A stretch of 64,000 nucleotides of DNA from Porphyridium purpureum (taxonomy: Eukaryota > Rhodophyta > Bangiophyceae > Porphyridiales > Porphyridiaceae), in NCBI GenBank assembly GCA_008690995.1, contig VRMN01000002.1, positions 1,054,001-1,118,000 on the forward strand, in the 5' to 3' direction. Both the position numbers and the translations under genes were made by a program. Below are positions 8,550 to 19,943 of the stretch, piece after piece. Numbering within the stretch: the stretch's first letter is position 1; each line of letters starts with the position of its first letter. The notes beneath the pieces are model-generated. The model had not been told where the DNA came from, did no database searches, and saw only the letters and a program-made list of their open reading frames with translations.

Positions 8550-9356
8550 ATGGAGATTGATTCGGAGACGCTGGGACCACGTGGCCCGAAGGAGGCCCGT
8601 CTGATGAGGTTCGACGGGAAGCGTGACCTTCTGGTTGTGAAGACGTGGTTGTTCCAGGCGAGAAAGAAGATCTTGGGCCGGCTGTCGGAGAGCATCCACC
8701 CGGACGATTTGGAGAAACGTCTGCTTGCGGAGAGGCGTGCTGTGGACCTGGCATCAGACTATTTCGAGGGAGAGGCGCTTCATTGGTGGGTTCTGAACTG
8801 CGAGCGCTACCCGCAGGAGATCCCCACGACGTGGAATGATTTTGCTGCCCTCGTGAGTGCTCGGTTCACGCCGCAGGATTCGATCAGGCGTGCAAGGGAC
8901 AAGTTGACGCGTCTTTCGCAGAAAGGCCCGGCCCATGCGTATGTGGCGGCTTTTCAGAACGCGGCACTTGTGATTCCGGACTTGTCGGACGCAGAAATGA
9001 TGGACCGCTTTGTGAGGGGTCTGAAGCCCGAGGTCCGCCTGGAAGTTTACAAGCGAGGAGTGAGTACGTTTGCGGAGGCTGCGCAGGTGGCGGTGGTCGT
9101 GGATGACGCCATTCATGCGACCCGCGGCGTGCGTGATTCAAGTGTGAGGGCGCCATTTTTCGGTCGTGCAGCGCAGGAAGGACCTGTCCCGATGGAGCTC
9201 GGGAACGTGCAGGGTCAGAGGCGTGTTCGTACCGAGCTCAAATGCTGGAATTGTGGAAGGCCGGGACACATCGCCAGGAAGTGTCCCGAGGCAAGGAAGT
9301 CTATCCAGCAGCTGGAGGGAGACTCGCTGGAGTCAAAAAACGAGGAGCTCGAGTAG
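8550..9356 (+). CDS. Gag of the Ty3/Gypsy element (268 aa)
   Basis: Capsid/nucleocapsid polyprotein of the retroelement, starting at ATG 8550. The middle has the retrotransposon Gag fold signature (an ALHWW-type motif, then an F-x-RF-x-P region), and the end has one CCHC zinc knuckle (CWNCGRPGHIARKC) for RNA binding. It follows a 570-bp leader and overlaps the start of the pol region, as is common when gag and pol lie in different frames. Confidence 0.88.
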   Translation: MEIDSETLGPRGPKEARLMRFDGKRDLLVVKTWLFQARKKILGRLSESIHPDDLEKRLLAERRAVDLASDYFEGEALHWWVLNCERYPQEIPTTWNDFAALVSARFTPQDSIRRARDKLTRLSQKGPAHAYVAAFQNAALVIPDLSDAEMMDRFVRGLKPEVRLEVYKRGVSTFAEAAQVAVVVDDAIHATRGVRDSSVRAPFFGRAAQEGPVPMELGNVQGQRRVRTELKCWNCGRPGHIARKCPEARKSIQQLEGDSLESKNEELE

Positions 9357-12300
9357 AGAGGTTCCTCGGACAGTCAGAGGGAAAGGAGGCTCGCAGACGT
9401 TACGAGACCTCTAGGGGCGGCAATGAAGACCGCTGTGGTGGCCTTGGTAAGCCAAGGTCTGGCTGTCCGACACCTTGTGGGCGAAACTCGAGCGCAAATC
9501 AGCCCGTGATCAAGGAACTTGGAGGGATGGGAGCTGCCATGCTTCTTCGAGTTCGAGGAAAAGTGCACAAGTCCGACGGAGAGGCCACGTTTTTGATTGA
9601 CAGTGGCGCGACGGACAACTTCATGAGCGTGGACTTTGTGCTGAAATCCGACGGCCTGAAGCAGAAGGCGTCGTGGAAGAGAGATCATGTGACCCTAGCG
9701 GATGGGTCTGTATTGGAAACAGCCGGAGAAGTTTCCAATGTCAAGTTTGAACTGAGCGATGGGTACTCAGGGGCCGCTAACTTTGCCATTTGCCGGATTG
9801 CGGGACAAGACGCAATCTTGGGCATGGAGTGGCTGAAGCGGGAGAACCCAGTGATTGATTGGCAGTCTGGCATGTTGGCCTACGGAGAGAAGAAGGCCTG
9901 GAGCATGACGCAGATGCTGGTGCCGCGGAAAGAGCTCCGTCGGCTGTTGAAGAGTCAGGAGGTAGAAGAGTGCTACCTCGGCGTGCTGAAAGGAAGGGAG
10001 GAGCCCTGTTCAGTGGAGCGCAAAGGAGATGACTCTGTGAAGAAGATGCTCAAAGATTTCGAAAGTCTGTTCGAGGAGCCACGAGGGCTGCCTGAGAGCC
10101 GAACAGTGGAGCATGTGATTAGGCTGAAAGATGAGAAGCCTGTGAGAGTGGGCAGGGTCTACCGACTGAGCCCTGCGGAGTTGAAAGTCCTCCGAGAGAC
10201 TTTGGATGACTTGCTGGACAAAGGATTCGTCCAGCCGAGTCAGAGCCCGTTTGGAGCACCCGTGCTGTTCGTGAAGAAGAAAGACGGCAGCATGAGGATG
10301 TGCGTCGATTATCGGGCGTTGAACGACGCGACTGTGAAGGACCGGTATCCGTTGCCGAACATGGATGAGTTGCTGGATCGACTGGGCGCAGCTCACTGTT
10401 TCTCAAAGTTGGATTTGGCATCGGGATACCACCAGTTGCGTGTTCGGAGAGAGGACGTGCCGAAGACCGCGTTCCAGACCAGGTACGGACAGTTCGAGTT
10501 CCGTGTGATGCCGTTTGGTCTTTGCAACGCGCCGGCAACTTTTCAGAGGGCCATGAACGAGCTGTTTGCAGATCTGCTGGACAAGACCGTCATTGTCTAC
10601 TTGGACGATATTTTGGTCTTTACCAAGGATAGGCAGTCGCACGGCGAGGTCCTGAAGGAAGTGTTGTCGCGCTTGCAAAAGGCGGGGTATCGGTTGAAGC
10701 GCAAGAAGTGCAGCTTCTTCGTTTCTGAAGTCGAATACCTGGGGAACATTGTCGGGAACGGTTGCGTGAAGATGGATCCACGGAAGGTGGAAGCTTTGAG
10801 AGATTGGCCAGTGCCAAAGACGGTGACGGAGTTGAGATCCTTTTTGGGAATGACAAACTGGTTTCGGAGGTTTGTTAAAGGATACTCTACCGTCGTGGCG
10901 CCGCTGACTTCGCTGTTGCAGAACGCAAAGTCGAAGAAGCAGCTGATCGAACTGGGAGATGAAGGCAAGTCGGCCTTCAAGAAGATTGTGGGGATGTTGA
11001 CGGAAGCGCCGGTGTTGGCCTTGCCAGACCCTGAAAAGCCATTTGAGGTGTACACGGACCGCTCCGAAGTCGCGGTGGGGGATGGCTGGCACAGGAAGGC
11101 AGACCGGTCGCGTTTACGTCGAGGAAGCTGCTGGACCGAGAGACCAGGTACAGCAGCTATGAAGGTGAGCTCATGGCCGTCATTCACTGTCTGCGAGAGT
11201 TTCGACCTTATCTGTACGGGGCAAAGTTTGTGCTGCATACAGATCATGAGGCGTTGAAACATTTGATGACGCAGAAGCAGCTGAATGGCCGGCAAGCACG
11301 GTGGTTGGACTTTTTAGCCGAGTTTGACATCACAATCGACTATGTGAAGGGAAAGTCGAACGTGGTAGCCGATGGTTTGTCGAGAAAGCCAGAGTTGCAT
11401 GCGCTAGAGTACCAAGTTCGGTGTGATGAATTTGGTGCGGGGTTCCAGGCATTCGTGGGTTCGTACTCGAGTGACCCAGACTTTGGTGCTTTGATGGGGG
11501 ATTTACCGACCCACCAAGGCTTTCGAACCGAAGCTGGGCTCTTGTACTTGAGGAATCGCGTTTGCGTGCCGAGGAAGTTCAGAGAGCGTGTCATGCAGCT
11601 CCACCACGATATCCCGACAGCAGGACACCGTGGAGCGGACACAACGTATGCATCTTTGATAACTCGCTTCTACTGGCCAAAGATGAAGCGAGACGTGAGC
11701 CGTTTTGTGAAGACTTGTCACGCGTGCCAAGTGACAAAGTCAGAGAATCGGTCGTTTGGAAAGCTGAAGCCCTTGTCGATCCCAGAAGGACCTTGGGTCG
11801 ACATTTCGATGGACTTTGTGACGGAGCTGCCTCGGAGCGAAGGCAGCTGTGATGCAATCATGACTGTGGTGGATCGCTATTCGAAGATGGCGCTGTTTAT
11901 CCCGACGCGCAAGGACTTGACAGCAAAGCGTTGTGCTGACTTGTTCGTGAAGCACGTCGTGAGCCGTTTCGGATACCCCAAGTCAGTTGTATCGGACCGA
12001 GATCCGCTGTTTACGTCCACGTTTTGGCAGCAGCTGAGCAAGCGGGTGGGCATGAAGTTGGCAATGTCTACCGCCAACCACCCGCAGACAGATGGCCAAA
12101 CTGAGCGAGTGAACCGCGTGATTCGGGAAATGCTCAAGCTGATGGCGACGAATAGTGGCTGGGTGCGAGACTTGCCGTTGTACGAGTTTGCGTACAACTC
12201 TGCACCAAGCAGTGCCACTGGATTCGCGCCGTTCAAAGTGGTGTATGGAAGGGATCCTTGGTTTCCACCGAGCGAAGGGTGGAGGCCTGCGCGCGACGGA

Positions 12301-12732
12301 CAGACAAAGGACATGGCGGAGCACTGGTTTCGCCTGTGCAAAGTCCATGAAGAAGTCCGCGACAATTTGATCGAAGCCCAGGGAGAATGCAGAAGTTCTT
12401 CGATCGACGCAAGGATGCCCGGGAGTTTCAAGTTGGTGATCAAGTGTTGATCACGGCGCCGCAATTGCGGCCGAACAAGAGTGATTTGGCGGCAACCAAA
12501 GTTTCTTGGTCCGGTGCCTGTCATTGAGAAGGTAAGCTCGCATGCTTACCGAGTGATTTTGCCCGAGGGTGTGGCTTGTCATGATGTTTTTCCGATCCAA
12601 CATCTGAAGCCATACTATGGACGCGAAGACTACATGGCAGGGGAAAATGATGAAGAAGTACCCGACGACCTGCCAGCGTCCGATTCTGAGCCAGACTTGT
12701 TGAAAATTATCGAAGAGTCTGACTCTGAATGA
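9242..12732 (+). pseudogene. Pol region of the Ty3/Gypsy element (PR-RT-RH-IN), broken
   Basis: Visible parts in order are an aspartic protease (DSGATDNF), a reverse transcriptase with the YLDD catalytic motif, RNase H, an integrase with an HHCC zinc region and DDE core, and a C-terminal GPF/Y-like tail (HLKPYYG). Order and motifs place it in Ty3/Gypsy. No chromodomain is seen. The region is not one continuous frame; about two breaks. Treated as a fossil. Confidence 0.88.
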
Positions 12733-12851
12733 CTTGGGAATTGTGAGAAGTTTGCTAGGCAGAGGTTTTCTCCCGGAGCGCGGGTTCCTCGAGCCAAGAA
12801 TGCAACTTAGTTTGAAGTCTCGCCGAGACGTCGAGCCAAGAGGGGGGGAGA

Positions 12852-13145
12852 TGTTATCCGTTCGACCCCAGTCACCTAGAACGGTTCGGTTAATCCGAAA
12901 CCGGTAAGCCGTTAAACCGGTAGACCGTTTAACCGTTTCTAGAAGCTTCTAGAGGTTCCAGAACCTTCTAGACGCGCGCAGAAATGCCAATGATTTGCAT
13001 TGTCATTTCTCTTGGCGCCTTGCTGTCCCTGGCGGAAGTAAGGGTATAAAAAGGCGACGCGCCTGCCCGGACTAGCCGGTCAGGTCTTGCTCGGAGACAG
13101 AAGAGGCAAGAAGAAGAGAGAGTAAAAGGCACAGCATTGGTAACA
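12852..13145 (+). repeat. 3' LTR of the Ty3/Gypsy element
   Basis: Copy of 7686-7979, with its TATA box at 13045-13052. It is preceded by the polypurine tract and followed by the CCAGG target duplication (13146-13150). Confidence 0.93.
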
Positions 13146-13753
13146 CCAGGCGAGAGGAGGCTGGCGCTTAAATAGAGCCGCTGCATTGCACTTCGCTTCT
13201 GCCGTGCGGGCACGGCCCTGCGGAGGGGTCGCCCGAGTGGAGGTGAGGGGTCGCGCCCCCTCCCGCGTCTTCGCCGTCGGGCGAACTAGCTGCCCCAACG
13301 GAGCGTCTCCATCCAGCCCGACCGGTTGCGGCGCCCTGGAGACAGGGACCGAACCGCTGCCGGTCTCGCCGTTGGGGCGTACAGCGATGTCATCACACCG
13401 TGCGAGCGTCCAAGCGATTAAAAAAAAGTGCAGTCAAACACACATTCCAGGGGTCATAGAGCATGGACACGAGCGCGCGGCGCGGTTTCATCAGGAGCAC
13501 AGCAATGTCTTTCAGTGGACAAGAGCCCAGCATGATTTGTGGCGTAGTTACGGAGGAATGCATGATGCGGGTGATCACGAACTGATCATTAAGATTTTGC
13601 TCCGTTGCATTAGTACAAAGGTATTTGAATAGCCTCAAAACGGAAAGCAAATGGAGACCCGATAAGAATGACGCAAGAATAAAATGCAAACCGCACCCAA
13701 AGCTTGAAAATGTCCCAAAGCAAGGCCTTCTTTTGCTGCGTTTTTGGTGTGCA
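13146..13753. other. GC-rich spacer between the two retroelements
   Basis: No gene is recognised. Positions 13195-13385 are strikingly GC-rich and hold nested inverted repeats: GCCCCAACGG (13292-13301) with its complement at 13369-13378, GTCTCCA (13305-13311) with 13337-13343, and GACCGG (13320-13325) with 13360-13365. The last 200 bp are AT-richer and featureless. The final four bases (TGCA, 13750-13753) are the left target duplication of the next element. Confidence 0.4.
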
Positions 13754-14810
13754 TGTCACGAACCGTGCTGGCCCAGGACACAGCGGCACACCCAACAGCA
13801 AGCCAAGCGGCACACGCACGCACACAAGCTGGACAATCCACGCAACCAAGAGGAAACACAAGACACCCGCAGTCAACTGGACCTGCGGCAGGCAGGAAAC
13901 CCGGAACCAACGACGCTCACGCACGCTGCTCACCCGCGAGCAGCCAAGAGCACCCACACACGGGACCGACAGAACCAACCAAGAGCAGACACACGGGAAA
14001 GACACAGCCAACCAAGAGCACACGCACGGAGCAGGCACAGCCAACCAAAAGCACACACACGGAAGACGCGCGTAACGGGGGAACCAGGCGTCCGCTGCCC
14101 AACCGGGATCCCGTTCGGCCACACCTTACGGTGATCCGGGACCCGGGGAGGCGTTGTGGGCAGCCGGGGTTAGCCGGAGGAGGTTACCTCACCTTTCGGC
14201 TTCAAACGGCCTATCACTCCTTTATCCGCCCCCGCCCACGTACCACCCCCGGATCCACTTCCGAACAAGGACCGTCTAATGACGCCTTACCCCAGGGCAT
14301 CCGCGAACCTTCCCCGTTAAACCCCCCGCTCGCTCGCTCGCGCTGTACTCCCGCCGTACCCCCGCCGTACCCCCGCCGTACCCCCGCTGTACTCCCGCTG
14401 TACCCCCGCTCCCTCAACAGGTACCCAAGGCCCGAACACGCTCCCTTGAATACACCTGTTTTTACTTAGATCCACCTTACTCCTTCTGTCTCCCGACCCC
14501 CCTCTCCCCCCCTTGGTTGCCGACCCGCGCGTCTTTTTATACCCATCGCGACCACTGTACCCCCGAGGTACAGTGCCTTGCTGTCGCTGAGTCTAGAACC
14601 TTCCAGAAGGTTCCAGCCACCTCCTGGCTGTACACCCATTCCATACTGGGTGGTCATCGCGCGTCTGGTCCCTAAGGGAAGGGGCCTTCAGGCCTACCAC
14701 GCGCCCCCTTGTACACCTACAGTACAGTGGGTCCGGCGCGACCAGGTATCCGGCCACGGACTATGGCTATTTTTAATCATTTCCTTAACACACGGGCTAC
14801 TCCCGTGACA
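13754..14810 (-). repeat. 3' LTR of the chromovirus
   Basis: 1057 bp, near-identical to 19944-21000. It contains a short tandem array of about 11-bp CCCCCGCCGTA-like units (about 14345-14407) and a minus-strand TATA box (complement of 14534-14541). Confidence 0.93.
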
Positions 14811-15049
14811 TCCCACCCTCTCCGCTTCCCAATGTCAGGTATCACATGGTCCGAAGCTTCCGGAGAGTCACTTCATACTTACAGCACATGCCAATGCTTG
14901 ACGCGTCCGGCATCCACGTCTCAAGCTCGATGTCGCCCGTGCACTGGCCATCGGCTTCGTGTGCCCGTCTTGGCAACGTAAGTACTCGAAGAGGACGTCC
15001 GTCCACGTGGCCCTCCACCCGGCCGGTGTGTCCGAGGTTCCGCCACTGG

Positions 15050-18000
15050 TCACGCGTCACGGTAGGCAGCCACCATCATTGGTAGCAATGCGAGCTCAGG
15101 TTCCCACGTATCCCCACGTTTACCGAGTCCTCGCCATCTAACTCTGTACTCTCGGCGTCCGCCCACAACCCGATCCCCGGCTATAGCCTCTATAGCCCAG
15201 CTGCCGTCTTCTCCTTGCAAGACTTGGGATCCACTTGCCTCAAGGAGGTCCTTGTGGGCCCGAGCAAGCCGGTTCACGTGGACCAACTTCCCGTCAGGAT
15301 GGCCTTCACTGCACAGTACTGCATGAACCCCGACCATTCTCAGGATGGATAGTGGTCCTACCCACGGCTTTTTCAGCTTGCGCCCTTCTCCTGAAGGCGG
15401 CGCCCAAACGTACACCACGTCGCCCGGCTTGAAGTCATGTTCCCTGACTCGGCGATCATAATTCTTCGTGTACGGATCCTGTGCGATCTTCGCATTCTTA
15501 TTGGCAATGGCGTGACATGCAGCAAGCTTCTTCGCGAGGTCATCTGCTTGTTCAACAGCTCTGGGTCCCGCCATACTTGCCCAGTCCCGCGCCGGCTCAC
15601 CATACAACAGTTCAAACGGAGACATCTTCGTGGATGCATGCCGGGCTGTATTATACGCATACACCATTACCGGCAACCAGCGATCCCAGTCTTTTCCGTT
15701 CGCACACACGTATGCCGACAACATTTGACACACTGTCTGGTTAAAGCGCTCCACAACCCCGTTCGTCTGCGGATGGTATGCTGTCGTAAGCATACGTCCT
15801 ACACCCAGATTTTCACACATTTTTGAAAGGATGTCGGCTACAAAGCCCGGTCCGCGGTCGGACAGCAGAGATTCTGGCGGTCCAAAATCGCACACCCAAC
15901 CGTCTAGGAAAACACGTGCCAGTGTAGCCGCAGTCTCATCCTTGACTGCATGGGCACGAACCCACTTTGTGAAGGCGTCCACCATGATTACCACTTTGCT
16001 GTGCCCGCGAGTTGTTGTCGGTGTGATACTCAGAACATCTATCGAGACAATCTCGAAACGTCTCACCGCGCGATAGACTTGCATGCGAGCCCTTCTCGGG
16101 GGCGCCTTTGTTTTCCTTGAAAAGCACTCATGGCAACAAAGAACAAACTGACGAACATCTTCCGTCCAACCGGTCCACCAGTATCGTGCATCCGAGACCC
16201 GCTTTGCAGTCTTTTCTATTCCAAGGTGCCCTGAAAGTGGCGTGCTGTGATACACATGCAGGACGCGCTGCACCAGAGCGTTTGGTATCACGACCCTGGA
16301 CTCATCGCGAAGCATAGCCCAGATGACTCCATCCTCATCAACGGTGTACTCCGGGTACGTGTATTCGGGCTTGTCTGCTTTCAGATTCTTCAACTGTTCC
16401 TGAATGTCCGTGTCGTCTGCGTATGCAGCCACGATCTCTTCCATCGAAGGTGGTGTGTACGCATCGTTCGCTTCTGTATGCTCGCCAGTATGAAGCAGCA
16501 GCTCTCGCACTCCGGCCGATGTGACAGGGACCATACCCCCATCGGCCCCCGAAGCTGGACCCTGAATCTCTTCCTGCAGCATTTCAGCCAACCGAACTAC
16601 TCGCTTCACTTCCTCATCCTCAACAGCATTCAGTCCAATGAGCTCGATTTCGCTCGTGTTGTTGAGAGTCTCAGGCTTATTGCTCTCGCTCGCCACCCGA
16701 GCCTCTTCCTCATTCATACGTACAGCTGGACGCGAAAGCGCATCTGCCACTGTATTCGCCTTGCCCGGATGATGCTGAACCTGGAAGTCGAAGTCCTGTA
16801 CCTTGAGAATCCATCGCGCAATCCGACCTTGAGGCTCCTTTTGCCTCATGAGCCAGCTCAATGCGCTGTGGTCAGTCATGAGCACGAATCGTTTGCCGTA
16901 CAAGTAATGCCTGAAGTGCTCCATGGCTGCAATGGCGGCCAAGCACTCCTTCTCCGTCACGGTATAGTTCTGCTCGGCCGGTCTCAGAAGCCTCGAGTAA
17001 AATGCCACTGGACGATCGCCAGTACCCTCCCTCTGCGTCAACATTGCTCCCAAGCCAGTGCTAGAAGCGTCTGTCCACAGCGTATGCTCTGCTTCTGGGT
17101 CGTATGCAGCCAAAACCTTTCGATCTCCAGTTTCTGGATCACTGAGTGCTTCCCGCAGCGATAGAAATGCCTGACGCTGAGGCTCACCAAATCGTGCCTG
17201 CCAATCCGCCGAGTTCATAGGGTATTTCTTCCACTTGCTTCCTTTGGCGTTGATTTGAAGCCCCTTCATAGCATCCCTAAGAGGTCTGCAGACTTCCTCA
17301 AATCCCTCGATAAAATTGCGGAACCACCCCACGAGCCCAATGAACTGCTGCAGTTCCTTTGCATTCCTCGGCTCCTGCCATGCTCGCACAGCCTCCGTCT
17401 TCCTCTGGCTCGGCCTTATACCGTCCAGGCCAATATCATGTCCAAGAAACTCGACCCTTAAAGCCCCAAATCTGCACTTCGACAATGAGAACACCAAGCC
17501 CGCAGCGCAGAATTGCTCCAGCACCCGCTGCAGCGCTTGCAAGTGCTCTTCAAAAGTCTTTGTCCCGATTGCCAAATCATCAATGTAAACCAATGCATTC
17601 AGGTACCTGAGCGGGCCCAGGACCGTATTTGTCAATCGCTGGAAGGTACTTGGGCTATTACAGCAACCCTGAGGTAATCGACAGTATTGAAACAGCCCGT
17701 CCGGAGTGATAATTGCTGTCAATGGTCGGCTCTCGGGGGCCAGAGGGACCTGGAAGAAGCCATCCTTCCGATCCAGGATACTCTTGAACTTCCACGATGC
17801 AAACCAGTCGATCATCTCTCCCACGTCCGGAATGGGATATCGATCTTTGACAGTCGCATCATTAAGCGTTCGGAAGTCTGTCGTCAGACGCCAGCCGCCA
17901 TTCGGCTTCTTGACCATGACATTCTGGCTCGACACATCTGACAAACTCGGCTCCAGCACTCCTCGGGCGACCAGCCCTTGCACCATCTCGCGCTCAGCCT

Positions 18001-18787
18001 GCGTCACCGCAGGAGCCCTGCGACGTAACCTTGCCCTGGGGAGATCCTCCAAACGCTCTGCCTTGATGCGGATCGTATGCTCGACGAGGTCTGTCTTACC
18101 CAGCTCCGGCCGGAAGAGAACCCAAAACTTCTTCAAGAGCCCCTTCATCTCCCTGCTTTGCGCTTCATCCAAATGCTCAAAGATCTTGGCTTCAATGGTA
18201 GAACAAACAGCCTCGTTGTGACCTGCATACTTTTCTTCGAGGGCCTGGATTCGCTTCTTCACTTCTGCTCCATCAGCAATATAGTGCACCGCCTCCAACT
18301 GCACCGTGGGTTTGGCTTCCTCATACATCGATCCCAGGATCCTGTGTCTTTCCAGGCATGTATGACACACGGCTTCCTGTGTACTGGAAACGTCTCGGTT
18401 GACAAAAGTAATCCATCCGCCCGAGCGTAGGCCCAGACCCTTTCCCGGGATCAAGCAACTGACATGCTTGGCAAGAAAACGCATTCCCAGTATGAGATCA
18501 GGTCCGAGGTTCCTCATAATCCGGACGCTTTCCTCCGACTGAACTCCCTCACCAACCCAAATTGTGGCAACGCTCTCCTCGGCCTCCCCCAACACCTCAT
18601 TGGTTGGACCCAATGCCTGTGTGTGGGTCTTTCTACGAAGAAGCCCAAGACGGTCAGCCAAATCGTCGTTCATCCACGTGGATAAAGCCCCCGTATCAAC
18701 CAGCGCAGTAGTCCGAACCTTCAGGACTCCCCATTCAGCCTGTACGTCTATCCATGGATACGAGCCCAGTGGGACTGCCTCCGACAA
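15050..18787 (-). CDS. Pol of the chromovirus (PR-RT-RH-IN-chromodomain)
   Basis: One frame of about 1245 codons. In order: aspartic protease (DTGALSTW), reverse transcriptase with YIDD, RNase H (TDASSTGLGA), HHCC zinc region and DDE integrase core, and a C-terminal chromodomain (REYRVRWRGLGKRGDTWEPE). Chromodomains of this class can steer integration toward marked chromatin. It appears whole. Confidence 0.92.
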   Translation of the reverse strand: MSEAVPLGSYPWIDVQAEWGVLKVRTTALVDTGALSTWMNDDLADRLGLLRRKTHTQALGPTNEVLGEAEESVATIWVGEGVQSEESVRIMRNLGPDLILGMRFLAKHVSCLIPGKGLGLRSGGWITFVNRDVSSTQEAVCHTCLERHRILGSMYEEAKPTVQLEAVHYIADGAEVKKRIQALEEKYAGHNEAVCSTIEAKIFEHLDEAQSREMKGLLKKFWVLFRPELGKTDLVEHTIRIKAERLEDLPRARLRRRAPAVTQAEREMVQGLVARGVLEPSLSDVSSQNVMVKKPNGGWRLTTDFRTLNDATVKDRYPIPDVGEMIDWFASWKFKSILDRKDGFFQVPLAPESRPLTAIITPDGLFQYCRLPQGCCNSPSTFQRLTNTVLGPLRYLNALVYIDDLAIGTKTFEEHLQALQRVLEQFCAAGLVFSLSKCRFGALRVEFLGHDIGLDGIRPSQRKTEAVRAWQEPRNAKELQQFIGLVGWFRNFIEGFEEVCRPLRDAMKGLQINAKGSKWKKYPMNSADWQARFGEPQRQAFLSLREALSDPETGDRKVLAAYDPEAEHTLWTDASSTGLGAMLTQREGTGDRPVAFYSRLLRPAEQNYTVTEKECLAAIAAMEHFRHYLYGKRFVLMTDHSALSWLMRQKEPQGRIARWILKVQDFDFQVQHHPGKANTVADALSRPAVRMNEEEARVASESNKPETLNNTSEIELIGLNAVEDEEVKRVVRLAEMLQEEIQGPASGADGGMVPVTSAGVRELLLHTGEHTEANDAYTPPSMEEIVAAYADDTDIQEQLKNLKADKPEYTYPEYTVDEDGVIWAMLRDESRVVIPNALVQRVLHVYHSTPLSGHLGIEKTAKRVSDARYWWTGWTEDVRQFVLCCHECFSRKTKAPPRRARMQVYRAVRRFEIVSIDVLSITPTTTRGHSKVVIMVDAFTKWVRAHAVKDETAATLARVFLDGWVCDFGPPESLLSDRGPGFVADILSKMCENLGVGRMLTTAYHPQTNGVVERFNQTVCQMLSAYVCANGKDWDRWLPVMVYAYNTARHASTKMSPFELLYGEPARDWASMAGPRAVEQADDLAKKLAACHAIANKNAKIAQDPYTKNYDRRVREHDFKPGDVVYVWAPPSGEGRKLKKPWVGPLSILRMVGVHAVLCSEGHPDGKLVHVNRLARAHKDLLEASGSQVLQGEDGSWAIEAIAGDRVVGGRREYRVRWRGLGKRGDTWEPELALLPMMVAAYRDA

Positions 18788-18822
18788 TCCTTCAGATTCC
18801 GGGGGGCCTTCGTATCCCCCCG

Positions 18823-19764
18823 CTACTCGTTTTTTGTCTGGCGTTCTTCGGTCCTCTGCCTCTTATTTTTCTCCCACTTTGGGCACTCCATGCGAACGTG
18901 GCCCCGCTCCTGGCACTCCCAGCACTTGACCAGTCGCTTGCGAGGATTCAACCCAGGGAGCCCAGCTTCATCAAAGTTACCCAAATGGTGCACGCGCTCG
19001 GGCTTCCTCACTGCCCTTACACCGTACTGTGAGCCAAGCGCACCAAAGGTTCCATACTGACCAGCCTCCTCCAACAGAGCAGTCTTCATCAAGGTCCAGT
19101 TCCCCTGTATGCCGTACGTCCTGGCCTGACGACGCAGCTCGGAGTTTTTCGGAAGCGCCAACGTAAGTGCCTCAATCTTGCGAGTGTCAGATTCTCCCAG
19201 AGCCGTGCAGCGATCCTCCAGAACCTCCACGAATTTCTTCAAGTCCTGGCCAATGACATACTCAACATCGTGATGCTCTGCACGAAGGGCGCGCTCGTGC
19301 TCCTTGTTGTAGAAGTAAGCAGCCACAGCCGCCCATGCCTCTTGTGCTGTTGCACCGTGCAACTCCGACAGGACCTCGTAGCATTTCCTCAGCCCCACCC
19401 CGCGGAAAACTGCATCAATCGAGGATACATGTTGGTCTGGATCCTCTCCCATGTCATGCAGGCGATTGAACCAGACCATCTTGGCGGTCAGAAAAAGTGG
19501 ATCACCGGCCTTCTCAATCTGCACGCCCGCGTCACAAATAGCCTGGCCCAGTTGAGAACGAATCTTGCCGCGCACAATGGCGGGGACACCCTCTTCCTTC
19601 TGCTGAACACTCACAACCCCATGACTTCCTATCTCGTCACCACGAGCCGTGGGCATTGTCGGCTCTGGTGCCAGCGCGCCAGCCTGTGCACGTTCCAGCT
19701 CGCTCGAGGACGCGTGCTCTCGCGCATCGTCTGAGCCCATCGTCGTCTTCCTGCCACGCACCAT
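18823..19764 (-). CDS. Gag of the chromovirus
   Basis: Begins at ATG 19764 on the minus strand, about 180 bp inside the 5' LTR. It has a Gag-like helical body and a C-terminal CCHC zinc knuckle (CWECQERGHVRMEC) followed by a basic tail. Pol follows directly downstream. Confidence 0.85.
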   Translation of the reverse strand: MVRGRKTTMGSDDAREHASSSELERAQAGALAPEPTMPTARGDEIGSHGVVSVQQKEEGVPAIVRGKIRSQLGQAICDAGVQIEKAGDPLFLTAKMVWFNRLHDMGEDPDQHVSSIDAVFRGVGLRKCYEVLSELHGATAQEAWAAVAAYFYNKEHERALRAEHHDVEYVIGQDLKKFVEVLEDRCTALGESDTRKIEALTLALPKNSELRRQARTYGIQGNWTLMKTALLEEAGQYGTFGALGSQYGVRAVRKPERVHHLGNFDEAGLPGLNPRKRLVKCWECQERGHVRMECPKWEKNKRQRTEERQTKNE

Positions 19765-19943
19765 TTCTGCGACTTCGTTCCTGCTCCGAATCCTCTCTCG
19801 CAATCCTTCACTCGGTGACCGTACGTATCAGAATGTGGACACAAGTTTGCCCAAGATCAAGACCGATCTCACGTCCACACCCCACCCTCTCTCGCACCAA
19901 CGTCAGATGCCACGCAATCCTGGAAGATAATTTCCGGAAATTA

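Larger units (their letters stand above)
7686..13145 (+). mobile_element. Ty3/Gypsy LTR retrotransposon, young, internal genes broken
   Basis: This 5460-bp element is bounded by 294-bp LTRs that start TGTTATCC, end TTGGTAACA and read as identical by eye, which implies a recent insertion. The flanks carry a 5-bp duplication, CCAGG (7681-7685 and 13146-13150). Internal order is leader, gag with zinc knuckle, then protease, reverse transcriptase, RNase H and integrase, the Ty3/Gypsy order. The primer-binding region directly after the 5' LTR starts TTTGGTATCA, resembling initiator-Met tRNA primer sites. A polypurine tract (AGAGGGGGGGAGA) precedes the 3' LTR. The gag frame looks whole; pol is not continuous, with about two breaks. 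Confidence 0.93.

Noticed and set aside
14345-14407. CCCCCGCCGTA tandem units as a CRISPR-like array
   Set aside because: Units are directly adjacent with no spacers; a minisatellite inside an LTR.
13625-14469. Long frames inside the LTRs giving TH/QP-rich proteins (and the copies at 19656-20638)
   Set aside because: They are translations of LTR repeat sequence, duplicated because both LTRs carry it.
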